A program made the translations under genes and the position numbers. Shown one piece after another: positions 27,708-35,419 of a stretch of DNA of 36,048 nt. Source of the stretch: an uncultured Ruminococcus sp. (GTDB lineage: Bacteria; Bacillota; Clostridia; Oscillospirales; Ruminococcaceae); NCBI GenBank assembly GCA_949291125.1, contig CASEUJ010000012.1:1-36048 (forward strand), in the 5' to 3' direction. Under the pieces are notes generated by a model. It made no database searches. It worked only from the letters and a program-made list of their open reading frames with translations, and had not been told where the DNA came from. Numbering within the stretch: the first letter of the stretch is position 1; every line of letters starts with the position of its first letter.

Positions 27708-27751
27708 AAACGGGACTGTTGCACACATCTCAGTGCAACAGTCCCGTTTTT
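27708..27751. terminator. Very strong terminator hairpin
   Basis: Perfect 17-bp stem (27708-27724 with 27733-27749) with an 8-nt loop, followed by TT on the plus strand and continuing T-rich. It ends the ABC transporter operon. The minus-strand side has a weaker run (TTTCCTATTT), so it could also end the candidate minus-strand RNA from 28023. Confidence 0.9.
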
Positions 27752-28023
27752 ATGCCATAATATACCCATAATTAGTAAATTTAGGGAATGCGCTCCAAAA
27801 ACAGGCATAGAAGAGGCAGCTCCCGAAGCCAATTGCGTCGAAACACAATGGCAAAAAGCCAACCATCAGCCGCCCGGCAGAGAGAGCCGAAATCATGAAC
27901 AAAATGCGTCCGTCCCCATAGGGGTAAAACACCAAGATGTAGTACAGAAGACGCGAATTGACCACAACATCTTGTGGTTTTGCCGGATGCCCACATTCAC
28001 TTTGTACATGTCAGGCGTTCCGA
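27752..28023 (-). ncRNA. Candidate structured non-coding RNA (minus strand)
   Basis: A near-consensus promoter (28031-28059) faces this stretch and the 17-bp hairpin at 27708-27749 could end it, giving a transcript of roughly 315 nt. Local hairpins visible on the minus strand include ACCACAA-GATG-TTGTGGT, CCCC-TAT-GGGG enclosed by GCGTC/GACGC, GCC-GGGC-GGC and GGC-TTTTT-GCC. None of the reading frames here looks like a protein with an RBS. I looked for the hallmarks of SRP RNA, tmRNA, RNase P RNA and 6S RNA and did not find them. Existence of a transcript is inference. Confidence 0.3.
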
Positions 28024-28030
28024 TAAATAC

Positions 28031-28059
28031 AGTATAACAAAAATGGCGATAGATGTCAA
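28031..28059 (-). promoter_or_regulatory. Near-consensus promoter on the minus strand, no known gene behind it
   Basis: Read on the minus strand: -35 TTGACA (28054-28059), exactly 17-nt spacer, -10 TATACT (28031-28036). This is the closest match to the sigma-A consensus in the whole window, yet nothing recognisable lies downstream before the terminator at 27708. Confidence 0.65.
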
Positions 28060-28168
28060 CCCATTTTGCGCGCATTGTTTCAAAACGCGTTTTCAGGGGA
28101 CGCGAATGGCAAGGAATTCGATGCAATTGCATGGGTCATCACCTCCTTGGGACAACAGAGAACACGGA

Positions 28169-28234
28169 TCAAAGGCGGGAAATGGTGCGCAGTAGAATAC
28201 TGACAACGCGCAGTACGGCAGAGATAGACGTCAT
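28169..28234 (-). CDS. Small ORF 2: 21-residue amphipathic cationic peptide
   Basis: 21 codons, MTSISAVLRVVSILLRTISRL, preceded by GGAGGTG 6 nt before the ATG. The peptide is hydrophobic with three arginines spaced so that a helix would have one charged face, like small membrane-active or leader peptides. The coding stretch contains hairpins (CAGTA-GAA-TACTG nested in TGCGC/GCGCA). No homologue is recognised. It could be a real small protein, a leader peptide or chance. Confidence 0.35.
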   Translation of the reverse strand: MTSISAVLRVVSILLRTISRL

Positions 28235-28260
28235 GACATGCACCTCCATTCAGAAAGCGG

Positions 28261-28290
28261 CAACCGAGAGAGCAGAACGCTCAGCGGTTG
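28261..28290 (-). promoter_or_regulatory. Hairpin over the end of small ORF 1
   Basis: CAACCG/CGGTTG arms (28261-28266 with 28285-28290) with an inner GAG/CTC pairing. It covers the last codons and stop of small ORF 1 and lies before the ribosome binding site of small ORF 2. Ribosomes finishing ORF 1 would open it, which suits translational coupling or attenuation. Confidence 0.35.
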
Positions 28291-28346
28291 GAGTACCGGG
28301 TGTAACGGCGGATGACAGACTGGGGAGACAAATCGATCAGTACCAT
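28281..28346 (-). CDS. Small ORF 1: 21-residue peptide
   Basis: 21 codons, MVLIDLSPQSVIRRYTRYSNR, starting 5-10 nt after GCGGAGGTG and about 60 nt downstream of an extended -10 element (28413-28420). The C-terminal half is basic (five Arg). It has the same length as small ORF 2 but no clear sequence similarity. A hairpin with GCACCG/CGGTGC arms lies in its leader near 28382-28398. No homologue is recognised; real expression is unproven. Confidence 0.35.
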   Translation of the reverse strand: MVLIDLSPQSVIRRYTRYSNR

Positions 28347-28412
28347 AAAAACACCTCCGCATGAATTCGGGCTGCTTGTGGTGCACCGTTCGGTGCGCCC
28401 CTTACAATAGTT

Positions 28413-28420
28413 ATTATACC
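28413..28420 (-). promoter_or_regulatory. Extended -10 promoter in front of the small ORFs
   Basis: On the minus strand TGGTATAAT, a consensus -10 (28413-28418) with the TGN extension; the -35 region at the right distance is T-rich but not consensus. It lies just after the terminator of the csm operon, so it would start an independent transcript. Confidence 0.5.
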
Positions 28421-28480
28421 AGAACCAATTGGCAAAAGAAAACGAAAAAGTGTGCAAAAAATCATTGGTGCTCGAATGAT

Positions 28481-28542
28481 AAAAAAAGGCGCTTTTGCTT
28501 TCCACCCAATGTTCTTTCATCTTCGGAAAAGCAAAAGCGCTT
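28481..28542 (-). terminator. Intrinsic terminator of the csm operon
   Basis: Read on the minus strand: a stem of about 16 bp (28525-28540 with 28488-28503, one bulged base) containing GCGCTTTTGC/GCAAAAGCGC, a loop of about 21 nt, then a run of seven T. It lies about 35 nt after the csm6 stop codon. Confidence 0.75.
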
Positions 28543-28574
28543 GCCGCATGCTATCGTATAGTCTGCGCGGCGGT

Positions 28575-29937
28575 TTACAGCGTCAAAAGTGATCGGAGTG
28601 CTTGGTTCTTCTTGACGTAAGAATTCAGCATCGTTTTATCCGTCGGGAATAGTGTATACCGATTGACAAAAGTCACGATCTTCTCGAACATCATTTCCGG
28701 GGTCATTCCGGTTTTTTCTTTGACATCGGATGCTGTAAAGCTTTTCATGGTATGCGCCGCAAAATTACGCTCTTTTTCTTCAAACTCTCGAATCTCAATG
28801 GCGGCTTTGACAAATAATTCGTAATCCAATTTGTTTTTGGGATCGGTTAAATTCTCAAATAAGTTGACAAGGTGCCACGACAGCACAAAGCCTTTTGGAT
28901 TTTGTCCTCTAAGCGGTTTTGGAGGAAGCGTGTGATACTTTTTATATATAGGTTGCTGTTCAAACTTGCCATCCAGCGCAGAGCCGGTGAGCTTCGATTT
29001 ATCCCACTTATCATTCTTGATATAGTCATGGATAGAATAGCCGCACACCTTGTCCAGCGCGCTTTGGAATATCGCCAGAATAAATGGCGTCATGGAGCGC
29101 AGGAAGTCGGAATACGCCTTTGTCTGCACCTGGATCTGAAGCAGCAGCAGATATTCGCATTCGCGGGTATATTTTGGCTGCATCATGTTAGGATACCCAA
29201 GCCTTGTGAACGCGCTGCGTGCTTCGCTACACTTCAGGTCATGGCGGTCGATTGCCGCCTTTAGAAGTGCTTGAAACTGAGACGGCACCAGTTCGCGCAT
29301 TTCGTTCACCATCGTCTGGACTGCTTTGTAGTCGTATCGATCGATCAGCTTTTCCATGATCCTGCGGTTGAATTCAAACAGCAGGTTTTTGTTAGACGAT
29401 TCCTCCACGCGTTTTGCTGCGCCGGGTGCATTGTCCGCATTGTTTTCCCATTCTGTAAGGACATCGTATGCTTCTCCATTGTTGCCATTGCTTCTGCCTT
29501 CGCTGGACACCTGGAGCGGTGTCATATGGATTGGCAGGATGACAGACAAATTTTGCAGTGCGCTTTTCATTGCCGGCGTGCCGGAAGAGACATTCAAAAA
29601 GATTTCGCCGTCTGAAAATTCACTGCGGATCTCCTCAAGCAGCTTGCTTGCGGAATTCTTCCATAAAATAGTCAAAGATATGTACTTTTACGAGATCCTT
29701 GCGCTCGATTTTTCTCACTTCAAAGTGGTGGCCGGTTTTCTCCTGCAGCAATTCCAGCGCCTTCGAATAGCGTCCATCTTTGTGATCAAAGTCGGTGGTC
29801 TCTTTCGACATATACATATACACAATATCCGGCTTATAATGGCGGCAGATATGCAGCAGTGCGCCATCTAAGTGGTTCGAGATGGGATCGGTTTTGCCGA
29901 CTGGTGAAAACAAAATCTTTTGTTTTTGTTCACTCAT
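28575..29937 (-). pseudogene. csm6: csm6, CARF-HEPN ribonuclease, interrupted by one frameshift
   Basis: Csm6 is the RNase activated by cyclic oligoadenylate made by Cas10. The N-terminal piece (29937 to 29635) starts KILFSPVGKTDPISNHLDGALLHICRHYKP, the CARF start typical of type III-A Csm6, and stops after FDYFMEEFRKQAA. The rest continues in another frame from about 29651: SKLLEEI, then the CARF motif FLNVSSGTPAMKSAL, and a C-terminal HEPN domain with catalytic R-X4-H (RNFAAH, 28752-28769). The shift coincides with a tandem GCTT-GCTT at 29642-29649; removing one copy restores FRKLLEEI and a 452-aa protein, a normal length. It overlaps the csm5 stop by 4 nt. The RNase domain would not be made in frame with its sensor, so it is probably inactive, unless slippage rescues it. 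Confidence 0.9.
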
Positions 29938-31091
29938 ATTTTTTTCTCCTCAAGTTTTATTTTACAAAGCCCCATTTCATAGCACTTTCCCTGATATTCC
30001 GTGCACTTGAATACTTTCGGCGAAATAAGCGTTTTTTGCGTAAAGGCTTTATGTCCTTTTTTCGGGAAGCAATGTTCCAGAATCTCTGCAGTACACAATG
30101 CGCCGTCGTCATAATGTTCGTATAACGCATAGACAAGGGATTTTGTCGGGAACCCGACGCCGCCGCCGAGATAGATCAGCGCCTCATTTTCCGCCAGATT
30201 TTGTTCGTCTATGGCGTCATAATTTTTGATTTTTTCCTCAAATTCAATCTTGAATGCTTCGGTATAATCGTCGTACATCTCATTGATATCCGCCAGAATC
30301 TCATTGACAGGCGTTTTGACGCAGTCCGTATCGATTTCGAGATCGAATTCGGCAATTGTAGCGGGTTTTAGCGCTTCGCGCAGGACATTGATCTTGTTTT
30401 TGCTTCCGTTCCAGTGTACATCTATTTTCTGACACAGTGTAATTTTTTCCAGAAAAAGGGGTTTGCTGTCGCCGATTCGTATGCCGGAAAAAAAGTCGTT
30501 GACGGCATTTTTTGTTATCGACGTCCCGTTGGAGCGTATAGAACAGTCTGTTTTGGATCTTGCTTTCCGGTTTTCGCAGATAGCTTTTATCTTTGGGCCT
30601 CTCTGGCACTTCGCTTTTGATCATGCTGCGGATATTGTTCCATTTGTTCACGTCTTTGCAAATCTCTCCATAGGCAAAGGCGGTGCGGATTGCGCCCTTC
30701 AGGCTGCTGCCGGGGAGATAGGGGAGACCATAGGCATCTTTTACGAACGACGCAATATTCATATTTGATTTTTTGGTGTAATCCTTTTTGAATTCATGTC
30801 GATGTTGGAAATATCATAGGAATAAGCCGCCCAGTCACGATATTCCAAAGGAGAGATGCCACAGTCCTTCAGATATTTTGTCATGGTAATATCAGTATCT
30901 TTATCAAGGGATTTTTGCAGTCGCTCAAGACACTTATGCTTTTGCAGCCCGCAAAAAAGCTTATACGGATCCATGATATAGACTTTCTCATGCTCAGAAT
31001 CATACGCATAGTCAAGTCTGGTATAGGTATCTCCCGAGCCGATATGAACCGGCGAAAGCGTCGTTAGTGTCAGCTTGTAATATTGCATCAT
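29934..31091 (-). pseudogene. csm5: csm5, type III-A effector subunit, two frameshifts
   Basis: Csm5 caps the Csm3 filament of the effector. Three pieces cover the family: MMQYYKLTLTTLSPVHIGSG ... ITPKNQI (31091 to 30759); then, in another frame, NIASFVKDAYGLPYLPGSSLKGAIRTAF (from 30762), the family's glycine-rich core; then, back in the first frame, NAVNDFFSGIRIGDSKPLFLEK (from about 30508) to the end KIKLEEKKI. The first shift lies near an ATAT at about 30761-30770 (one base lost or two gained). The second fits one extra A in a run of six (plus-strand T6 at 30508-30513). The shifts cancel, so total length still matches a Csm5 of about 385 aa, but in-frame stops intervene. It starts 7 nt after csm4. 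Confidence 0.88.
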
Positions 31092-31097
31092 CGTGTT

Positions 31098-32039
31098 TCA
31101 CCTCACTGCGATAAACATCGGAATTGCATACCGGTATATCGGGTGTGCGCCGCCGCTGGAGACATCATAGACATCGCCGCAGAAGGCACTCTCAAAGCAC
31201 GATCCGGCCTGGAACACATAGAGGTCATTTTTCTTCCGGTATGTTTTTGCATATGTATAGGACGCCACAAATCCGCTTCGTCTGATCAGGCTATAGGACG
31301 CGCCGCCTATGGCAGATTTCATCTCATGATCTTTAGGAAGCGAAACAGAAAGCGTCATTTTCTGTGCCGCCTTTGCGCCCTGTTCCAGTGCATTTGTCAG
31401 TCCCTGATCCGCGTCTGTGATCGAGAATGTGAATTTCCCAAGTCTTGCGGTGCGCTTTCCGCCGATTCCGGTGAAAGACAGCGATGTCATCAGTTTTGTG
31501 AGAAAGTCGGTGACTGCCGCATCCGCACAGGCGGCAATGAAATAAAGCCCACATCCCTTATAAAATTGATATTTTCCCACCTGATATGGGACGCTGTCCT
31601 CTTCGCCGGACACATGCGCAAGCGTGCGGATACTCGATCTGCCGATATGCGCCAGCTTTTCTGCGGCAGACTCCGGATCCATCGTGCCGGCTGAAAATGC
31701 GCCGAGTTCTTCCGCTGGGATATACCGCAGTTTTTTGAATAGTTTTTTTCGCTTAGAATCGCCCTCTTTTTAATTGTCACCATGCAGGGAGAGAAACGGC
31801 TTTGGCAGAAAAAACGTATCCTCAGAAAATGGCATTGCGTCTGAAAGAATCAGTTTGCGGCTGCGGCACCACTCCACCAGCTGTGTAAGCGCAGATAAAT
31901 CATTGGATTGCACAATCTCGCAGCACAACGCGGAGAAGAGTGTGTCCGCATAAAACGCACTTGCCGTAGAGTCCAGCATACCTGTGCCGAGGTGAAGCTT
32001 TCCCGAAAATGAGAGCTTACATACTTTGTATTTCATCAT
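31098..32039 (-). pseudogene. csm4: csm4, type III-A effector subunit, premature in-frame stop
   Basis: Csm4 is the RAMP subunit that anchors the crRNA 5' tag next to Cas10. Codons 1-89 read KYKVCKLSFSGKLHLGTG ... FYADTLFSALC, the characteristic Csm4 start. Codon 90 is TAA (31770-31772). The same frame then continues without a break: EGDSKRKKLFKKLRYIPAEELGAF, VGKYQFYKGCGLYF, GIGGKRTARLGKF and HPIYRYAIPMFIAVR, giving 313 codons in all, a normal Csm4 size. One base change (to AAA, CAA or GAA) would restore it. An internal ATG at 31682 could start a 194-aa C-terminal fragment. It overlaps csm3 by 23 nt. Confidence 0.9.
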
Positions 32040-32691
32040 ACTCAGCGCCTTTCAGGATCTGGCGGCATTTTTCCAGTGATTCCGGCGGAATCTCTCCCAC
32101 TGGACAATCCGCAGAGAGTTTGCGAAACGCAATCTTTCCATATCCTCTCGAGCCGTTGCCGCCGAGATAGTCATATTGCAAGAGCTTGAGCCCTTCTGCA
32201 AGAAGCGCGATCTCACTTTCTGCCTCTGCCGCATCGTATACATCACAGGTAATCTGCATCTGAAAGCGGCATCCGCGGATCACGCGCTCAATCTGACGAG
32301 GAGTTGCGATCGATGTCAGCCGACCGATGGTATTTTCAAACTTGATCTCCGTTGTGGTGTAAATGCCGATCTGATGCAATTCTTTGATACAATCTTTGCT
32401 CAGGAACATATCATGAAAGATCAGCCTACCGGGTTTTTCCTGACTGCCAAACAGGGCTTTGATCTGGTCTGCGTCCTCCTCCGGACTTTTCGCGGACGGA
32501 CTGTATGTTTTGGAAAGAAGTGTCCGCAGCTTGCCCTTGAGGCTGCTCGCCGGGATCATGGGCATATTTTCGACCGTGTCCCGGATGACAAGCGAATCAG
32601 CTGCACCGATTGCTGCATATGCGCCGCCTGTCCCGATATGCAGACCTGTTAAGGTTTCGACTTCACCACGGATGGATATTTTTGCATACAT
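32017..32691 (-). CDS. csm3: Csm3, crRNA-guided target-RNA endonuclease subunit
   Basis: 224 aa, normal length and uninterrupted. Csm3 forms the helical backbone of the type III-A complex and cuts bound target RNA every six nucleotides. MYAKISIRGEVETLTGLHIGTGG starts the RAMP fold; the catalytic Asp is Asp32 in GAADSLVIRD, at the same position as in studied Csm3 proteins; IPASSLKGKLRTLL is the glycine-rich loop, and FENTIGRLTSIATPRQIERV and YLGGNGSRGYGK are further family motifs. AAGGGAGC precedes the ATG. It is the only csm gene here with every expected feature. Confidence 0.95.
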   Translation of the reverse strand: MYAKISIRGEVETLTGLHIGTGGAYAAIGAADSLVIRDTVENMPMIPASSLKGKLRTLLSKTYSPSAKSPEEDADQIKALFGSQEKPGRLIFHDMFLSKDCIKELHQIGIYTTTEIKFENTIGRLTSIATPRQIERVIRGCRFQMQITCDVYDAAEAESEIALLAEGLKLLQYDYLGGNGSRGYGKIAFRKLSADCPVGEIPPESLEKCRQILKGAEYDEIQSM

Positions 32692-32709
32692 AAGCCTATG
32701 CTCCCTTCA

Positions 32710-33162
32710 TTACTTGTTGATATAATATTTGTGATAGGCAACCAGTGCCTCCATATATTTGCACACCAATCGGAATTGTTCTGCATCGTTGCCAACCGAG
32801 TCCAGACAGTCAATCAGTCCAGAACGATCCATAAACCGCTTGACGCCTTTGTCACGTCCGGCAGCATAGACAAATCTCATTTTGACATACTGGATACGTC
32901 CGACTAGCTCATCGCTTAAGATTGATGCGCGTTCTAACCGCAAAATCTCATAGATTTCGTTGACAAGCTCAAGAAGGTTACGGATCTGGTTTGAGGTGAT
33001 CTGTTCTTTTTTGTCTTCTTTGTTATGTACCTAGATGATCTTTTCCGCCTTGTCAACATAGTTGGTTTGATTCAGCTGACTTACGTCAAATTTCGGGATT
33101 TGCAGTTTTTTCGTATCATGATAGCTGGGGCTCTTTTTCTGATACGGGGTGTAGATTGCCAT
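32710..33162 (-). pseudogene. csm2: csm2, small subunit, in-frame amber stop at codon 44
   Basis: Csm2 forms the inner filament of the type III-A effector. ATG 33162 follows AAAGGAGGAAACTGAAC, an excellent RBS. The first 43 residues (IYTPYQKKSPSYHD ... NYVDKAEKII) end at TAG (33031-33033). The same frame continues with HNKEDKKEQITSNQIRNLLELVNEIYEILR, a clear Csm2 segment, and runs to YMEALVAYHKYYINK, giving 150 codons, a normal Csm2 length. A change of TAG to CAG or AAG would restore it. A TTG at 32943 could start a 77-residue fragment. The start lies 47 nt inside the end of cas10. Confidence 0.88.
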
Positions 33163-35419
33163 GTTCAGTTTCCTCCTTTGGCTGTCGATAGAGATATACA
33201 TAGATCAGGATTGCCGTGATCAGTTCGCGGCATGACTCGTCATCTTGAATCCATCGATATAGTTTTTCTGAAAAATTGCAATAGCGTTCTTTTTCTTCTT
33301 CCGGTGCCTTTTCGTCGGGACGCAGCCGCGCAAGCAGATAGGCAAAACGCGCGATGTTCAGCCGTTCGCCATCCTGTTTTCCGCGGATCAGCGCCAGCAT
33401 GTTGTAGAGCAGCGCATTGCCATGCGCCTCATTATTTCGGAAATATGCCTGGATCAGCGCCAACTTTTCGCCCAACACCCGTCCGATCAGGACATCCCAT
33501 GTATAACGATTTGTGGTGTCGAACAGGGTGACGGCATTTTTTCCATCCAACTGTTTGCTGAATTCCTCCAGTTCGCCGGTTTCTCGCGCCATGGCATAAA
33601 TGGGATATTTATCGGGGTAAATACCAATCCCGGCAGAGATCGTCAGCGTACCCTGTGCATATTTTTTCAGCGCACGGTGGAGATCGACGGCAAAGCCAAT
33701 GATATCATCCCATCCGCCGATGAGAAAGACATCGTCGCCGCCGGAATAGACAATGATTGCATTTCTCGGTCGTTCTTCCGCCCCTGGGTAGAGCTGATAG
33801 ACGCCATGCCGCAAAAGCTTGTTGATGTGCAGTTTGAAAAACAGAGAAAGGCTTCTAGAAAAAGCGGATGTGCGTAATATCGTGGTATACCGATCCGGAA
33901 AGCCTGCAACAAATGCTTGTCCAAGATTATCGACATCGGCACGCATTACGGCAAGCCGCCGGATGCCGCCGGATTTTTCTGCAAGATCAGAAAACGTGTG
34001 CTCTGCCGCATAGTCGCCGATCCACAGTTTCGAACAATTGATATCGTTCAGACTGATCGTGTTTTTGCGGAAAGTCCGGACATAGCCGTTTTGTTTTAAC
34101 CGTTCTTGTCTCGAATCGAGAGTATCTGTGACAAGGGACATGCCGAATGGCATGATGACAGATGGCTCGTTTACTGTGTCTTGCACTAATGTAAAATAGT
34201 CACACCAGAGCATGGCGCTTGACAATTTTTCAAGCGAAGCGCAGATGGTGCACTTTTGGCTGCCATCGAGCCGATCCGAACGCTGACAGATTACGCATTC
34301 GTGTTCATGCTGTGTAAGCGGCGCATTGATCTCGAGGATCTCATCTGCTTGATATCGCCTTAGCTTTTGCTCTGAGATCTTCTGTGATACGGTTCGATAG
34401 ATTTTTCGATAGCTGCCTGTCGGAACGTTTCTCAGTGCATTTGCCGAGCACGCACACCAGCCGTCGGCGATATAAAGTGCAGTTTTAAAGGTTTTCCGGA
34501 ACCATGTGTGCAGTTCTTTTCCGAAATCATCCAGAACCCGAAGCGTGTCTGGCGTGTTCGGCATAAGCAGATAGGCGTGCCCGCCGCCAGTGTAGAGCAG
34601 ATTGGCTCTTGGCAGCGAGAGCCGGCGTAGCAGCTCGTCCACAATGGCTTCCATCATGATTTCAAGATAAAACGAACGTGCCCGCAGCCCTTTCAGTGCG
34701 CCCTTTTTGGTGATCGTATAGATAAAGTCCTGGATGCCGCTGATGTCTGTGCTGTAGAGCAAAAATGCCTCTTGCCGAAAAAATGCGTCGACATCCGGAA
34801 AGAGTGCTTGCTGTGTCTGTGTCACCGGGATATTCTGCACAGTCAAATAGTCATAAACGCAGACCGCGACGGCCGTTGTGATCTTTGTATGGTCATAATA
34901 CGAGACATCGTTTTTTGAAGCAGATGCGGCAGACGGGAGATAGGATGTATACTGTTCCAGAAAGTCCAGCAGGGAATTGATATCGTCTATCGAAGCATGT
35001 CGTTGCAGCTGTTGTTTCAGTGCATTTTGGAATTTCTCAGTAAACACAACTGCCTGCGCCTGTTCCGGGTGCTTTTCCGGGAAATGAATTTCATCTCCAT
35101 CGGCGGCAAGAACGGCGCTTGCGTACCGAAAGTTCTGTTCATTGCCATTTAGGATATTAAAGATGCTTTCAAGTTGCACATCGCCAAGCGGTGCGGGATC
35201 CGTATCGACTTCGTTTTTGCTGATGTGGCATGCAATTTTGTCGGCAATCTCTACGATCTGTGCCAGCTGCGGTCTTTGTGCTGTCCTGCCGACCATACAA
35301 GCCAGGATTTCGTCATCCGTGATGCCGCAGCGATGCAGAAATGTGGTGCTGTCCGGTATGATCTTTGGAAGATCATACAACATGGCGCCCACCATAAGTC
35401 TGACCTTTTGTTCTTCCAT
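33116..35419 (-). CDS. cas10: Cas10/Csm1, type III-A large subunit with cyclase motif but altered HD motif
   Basis: 767 aa, uninterrupted. Cas10 senses target RNA and makes cyclic oligoadenylate. The second palm domain holds the cyclase motif GGDD at residues 560-563 (in IVYSGGDDVFLIGG, DNA 33731-33742). A zinc-binding CVIC...CTIC lies near 370-395. GLRARSFYLEIMMEAIVDELL and YTGGGHAYLLMPN belong to the first palm domain. The N-terminal nuclease domain is recognisable, but where other Csm1 proteins have LLHDIGK this one reads MLYDLPK (residues 13-19): the HD histidine is Tyr15 (TAT, one C-to-T step from CAT). ssDNA cleavage is therefore probably lost. GGAGGAAATA precedes ATG 35419, which overlaps the cas6 stop (TAATG). 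Confidence 0.93.
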   Translation of the reverse strand: MEEQKVRLMVGAMLYDLPKIIPDSTTFLHRCGITDDEILACMVGRTAQRPQLAQIVEIADKIACHISKNEVDTDPAPLGDVQLESIFNILNGNEQNFRYASAVLAADGDEIHFPEKHPEQAQAVVFTEKFQNALKQQLQRHASIDDINSLLDFLEQYTSYLPSAASASKNDVSYYDHTKITTAVAVCVYDYLTVQNIPVTQTQQALFPDVDAFFRQEAFLLYSTDISGIQDFIYTITKKGALKGLRARSFYLEIMMEAIVDELLRRLSLPRANLLYTGGGHAYLLMPNTPDTLRVLDDFGKELHTWFRKTFKTALYIADGWCACSANALRNVPTGSYRKIYRTVSQKISEQKLRRYQADEILEINAPLTQHEHECVICQRSDRLDGSQKCTICASLEKLSSAMLWCDYFTLVQDTVNEPSVIMPFGMSLVTDTLDSRQERLKQNGYVRTFRKNTISLNDINCSKLWIGDYAAEHTFSDLAEKSGGIRRLAVMRADVDNLGQAFVAGFPDRYTTILRTSAFSRSLSLFFKLHINKLLRHGVYQLYPGAEERPRNAIIVYSGGDDVFLIGGWDDIIGFAVDLHRALKKYAQGTLTISAGIGIYPDKYPIYAMARETGELEEFSKQLDGKNAVTLFDTTNRYTWDVLIGRVLGEKLALIQAYFRNNEAHGNALLYNMLALIRGKQDGERLNIARFAYLLARLRPDEKAPEEEKERYCNFSEKLYRWIQDDESCRELITAILIYVYLYRQPKEETEHGNLHPVSEKEPQLS

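Noticed and set aside
27708-28060. 6S RNA, SRP RNA, tmRNA or RNase P RNA in the 28-kb gap
   Set aside because: None of the conserved cores (for example GGAAG tetraloop region of SRP RNA or the tmRNA acceptor and tag) is present on either strand.
27893-28132. 79-codon minus-strand frame starting at the third strong SD
   Set aside because: The frame runs across a near-consensus promoter and has no recognisable protein character; only the start with its SD is reported, as part of the small-ORF finding.
28130-28575. Group II intron or transposon remnant
   Set aside because: No domain V hairpin, no reverse transcriptase or transposase fragment and no flanking direct repeats could be seen.
28575-33162. 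Stop-codon reassignment or suppressor decoding as explanation of the csm interruptions
   Set aside because: Both TAA and TAG occur inside csm genes while the same codons end normal genes in the window (for example radA with TAG, gltX with TAA), and three lesions are frameshifts.
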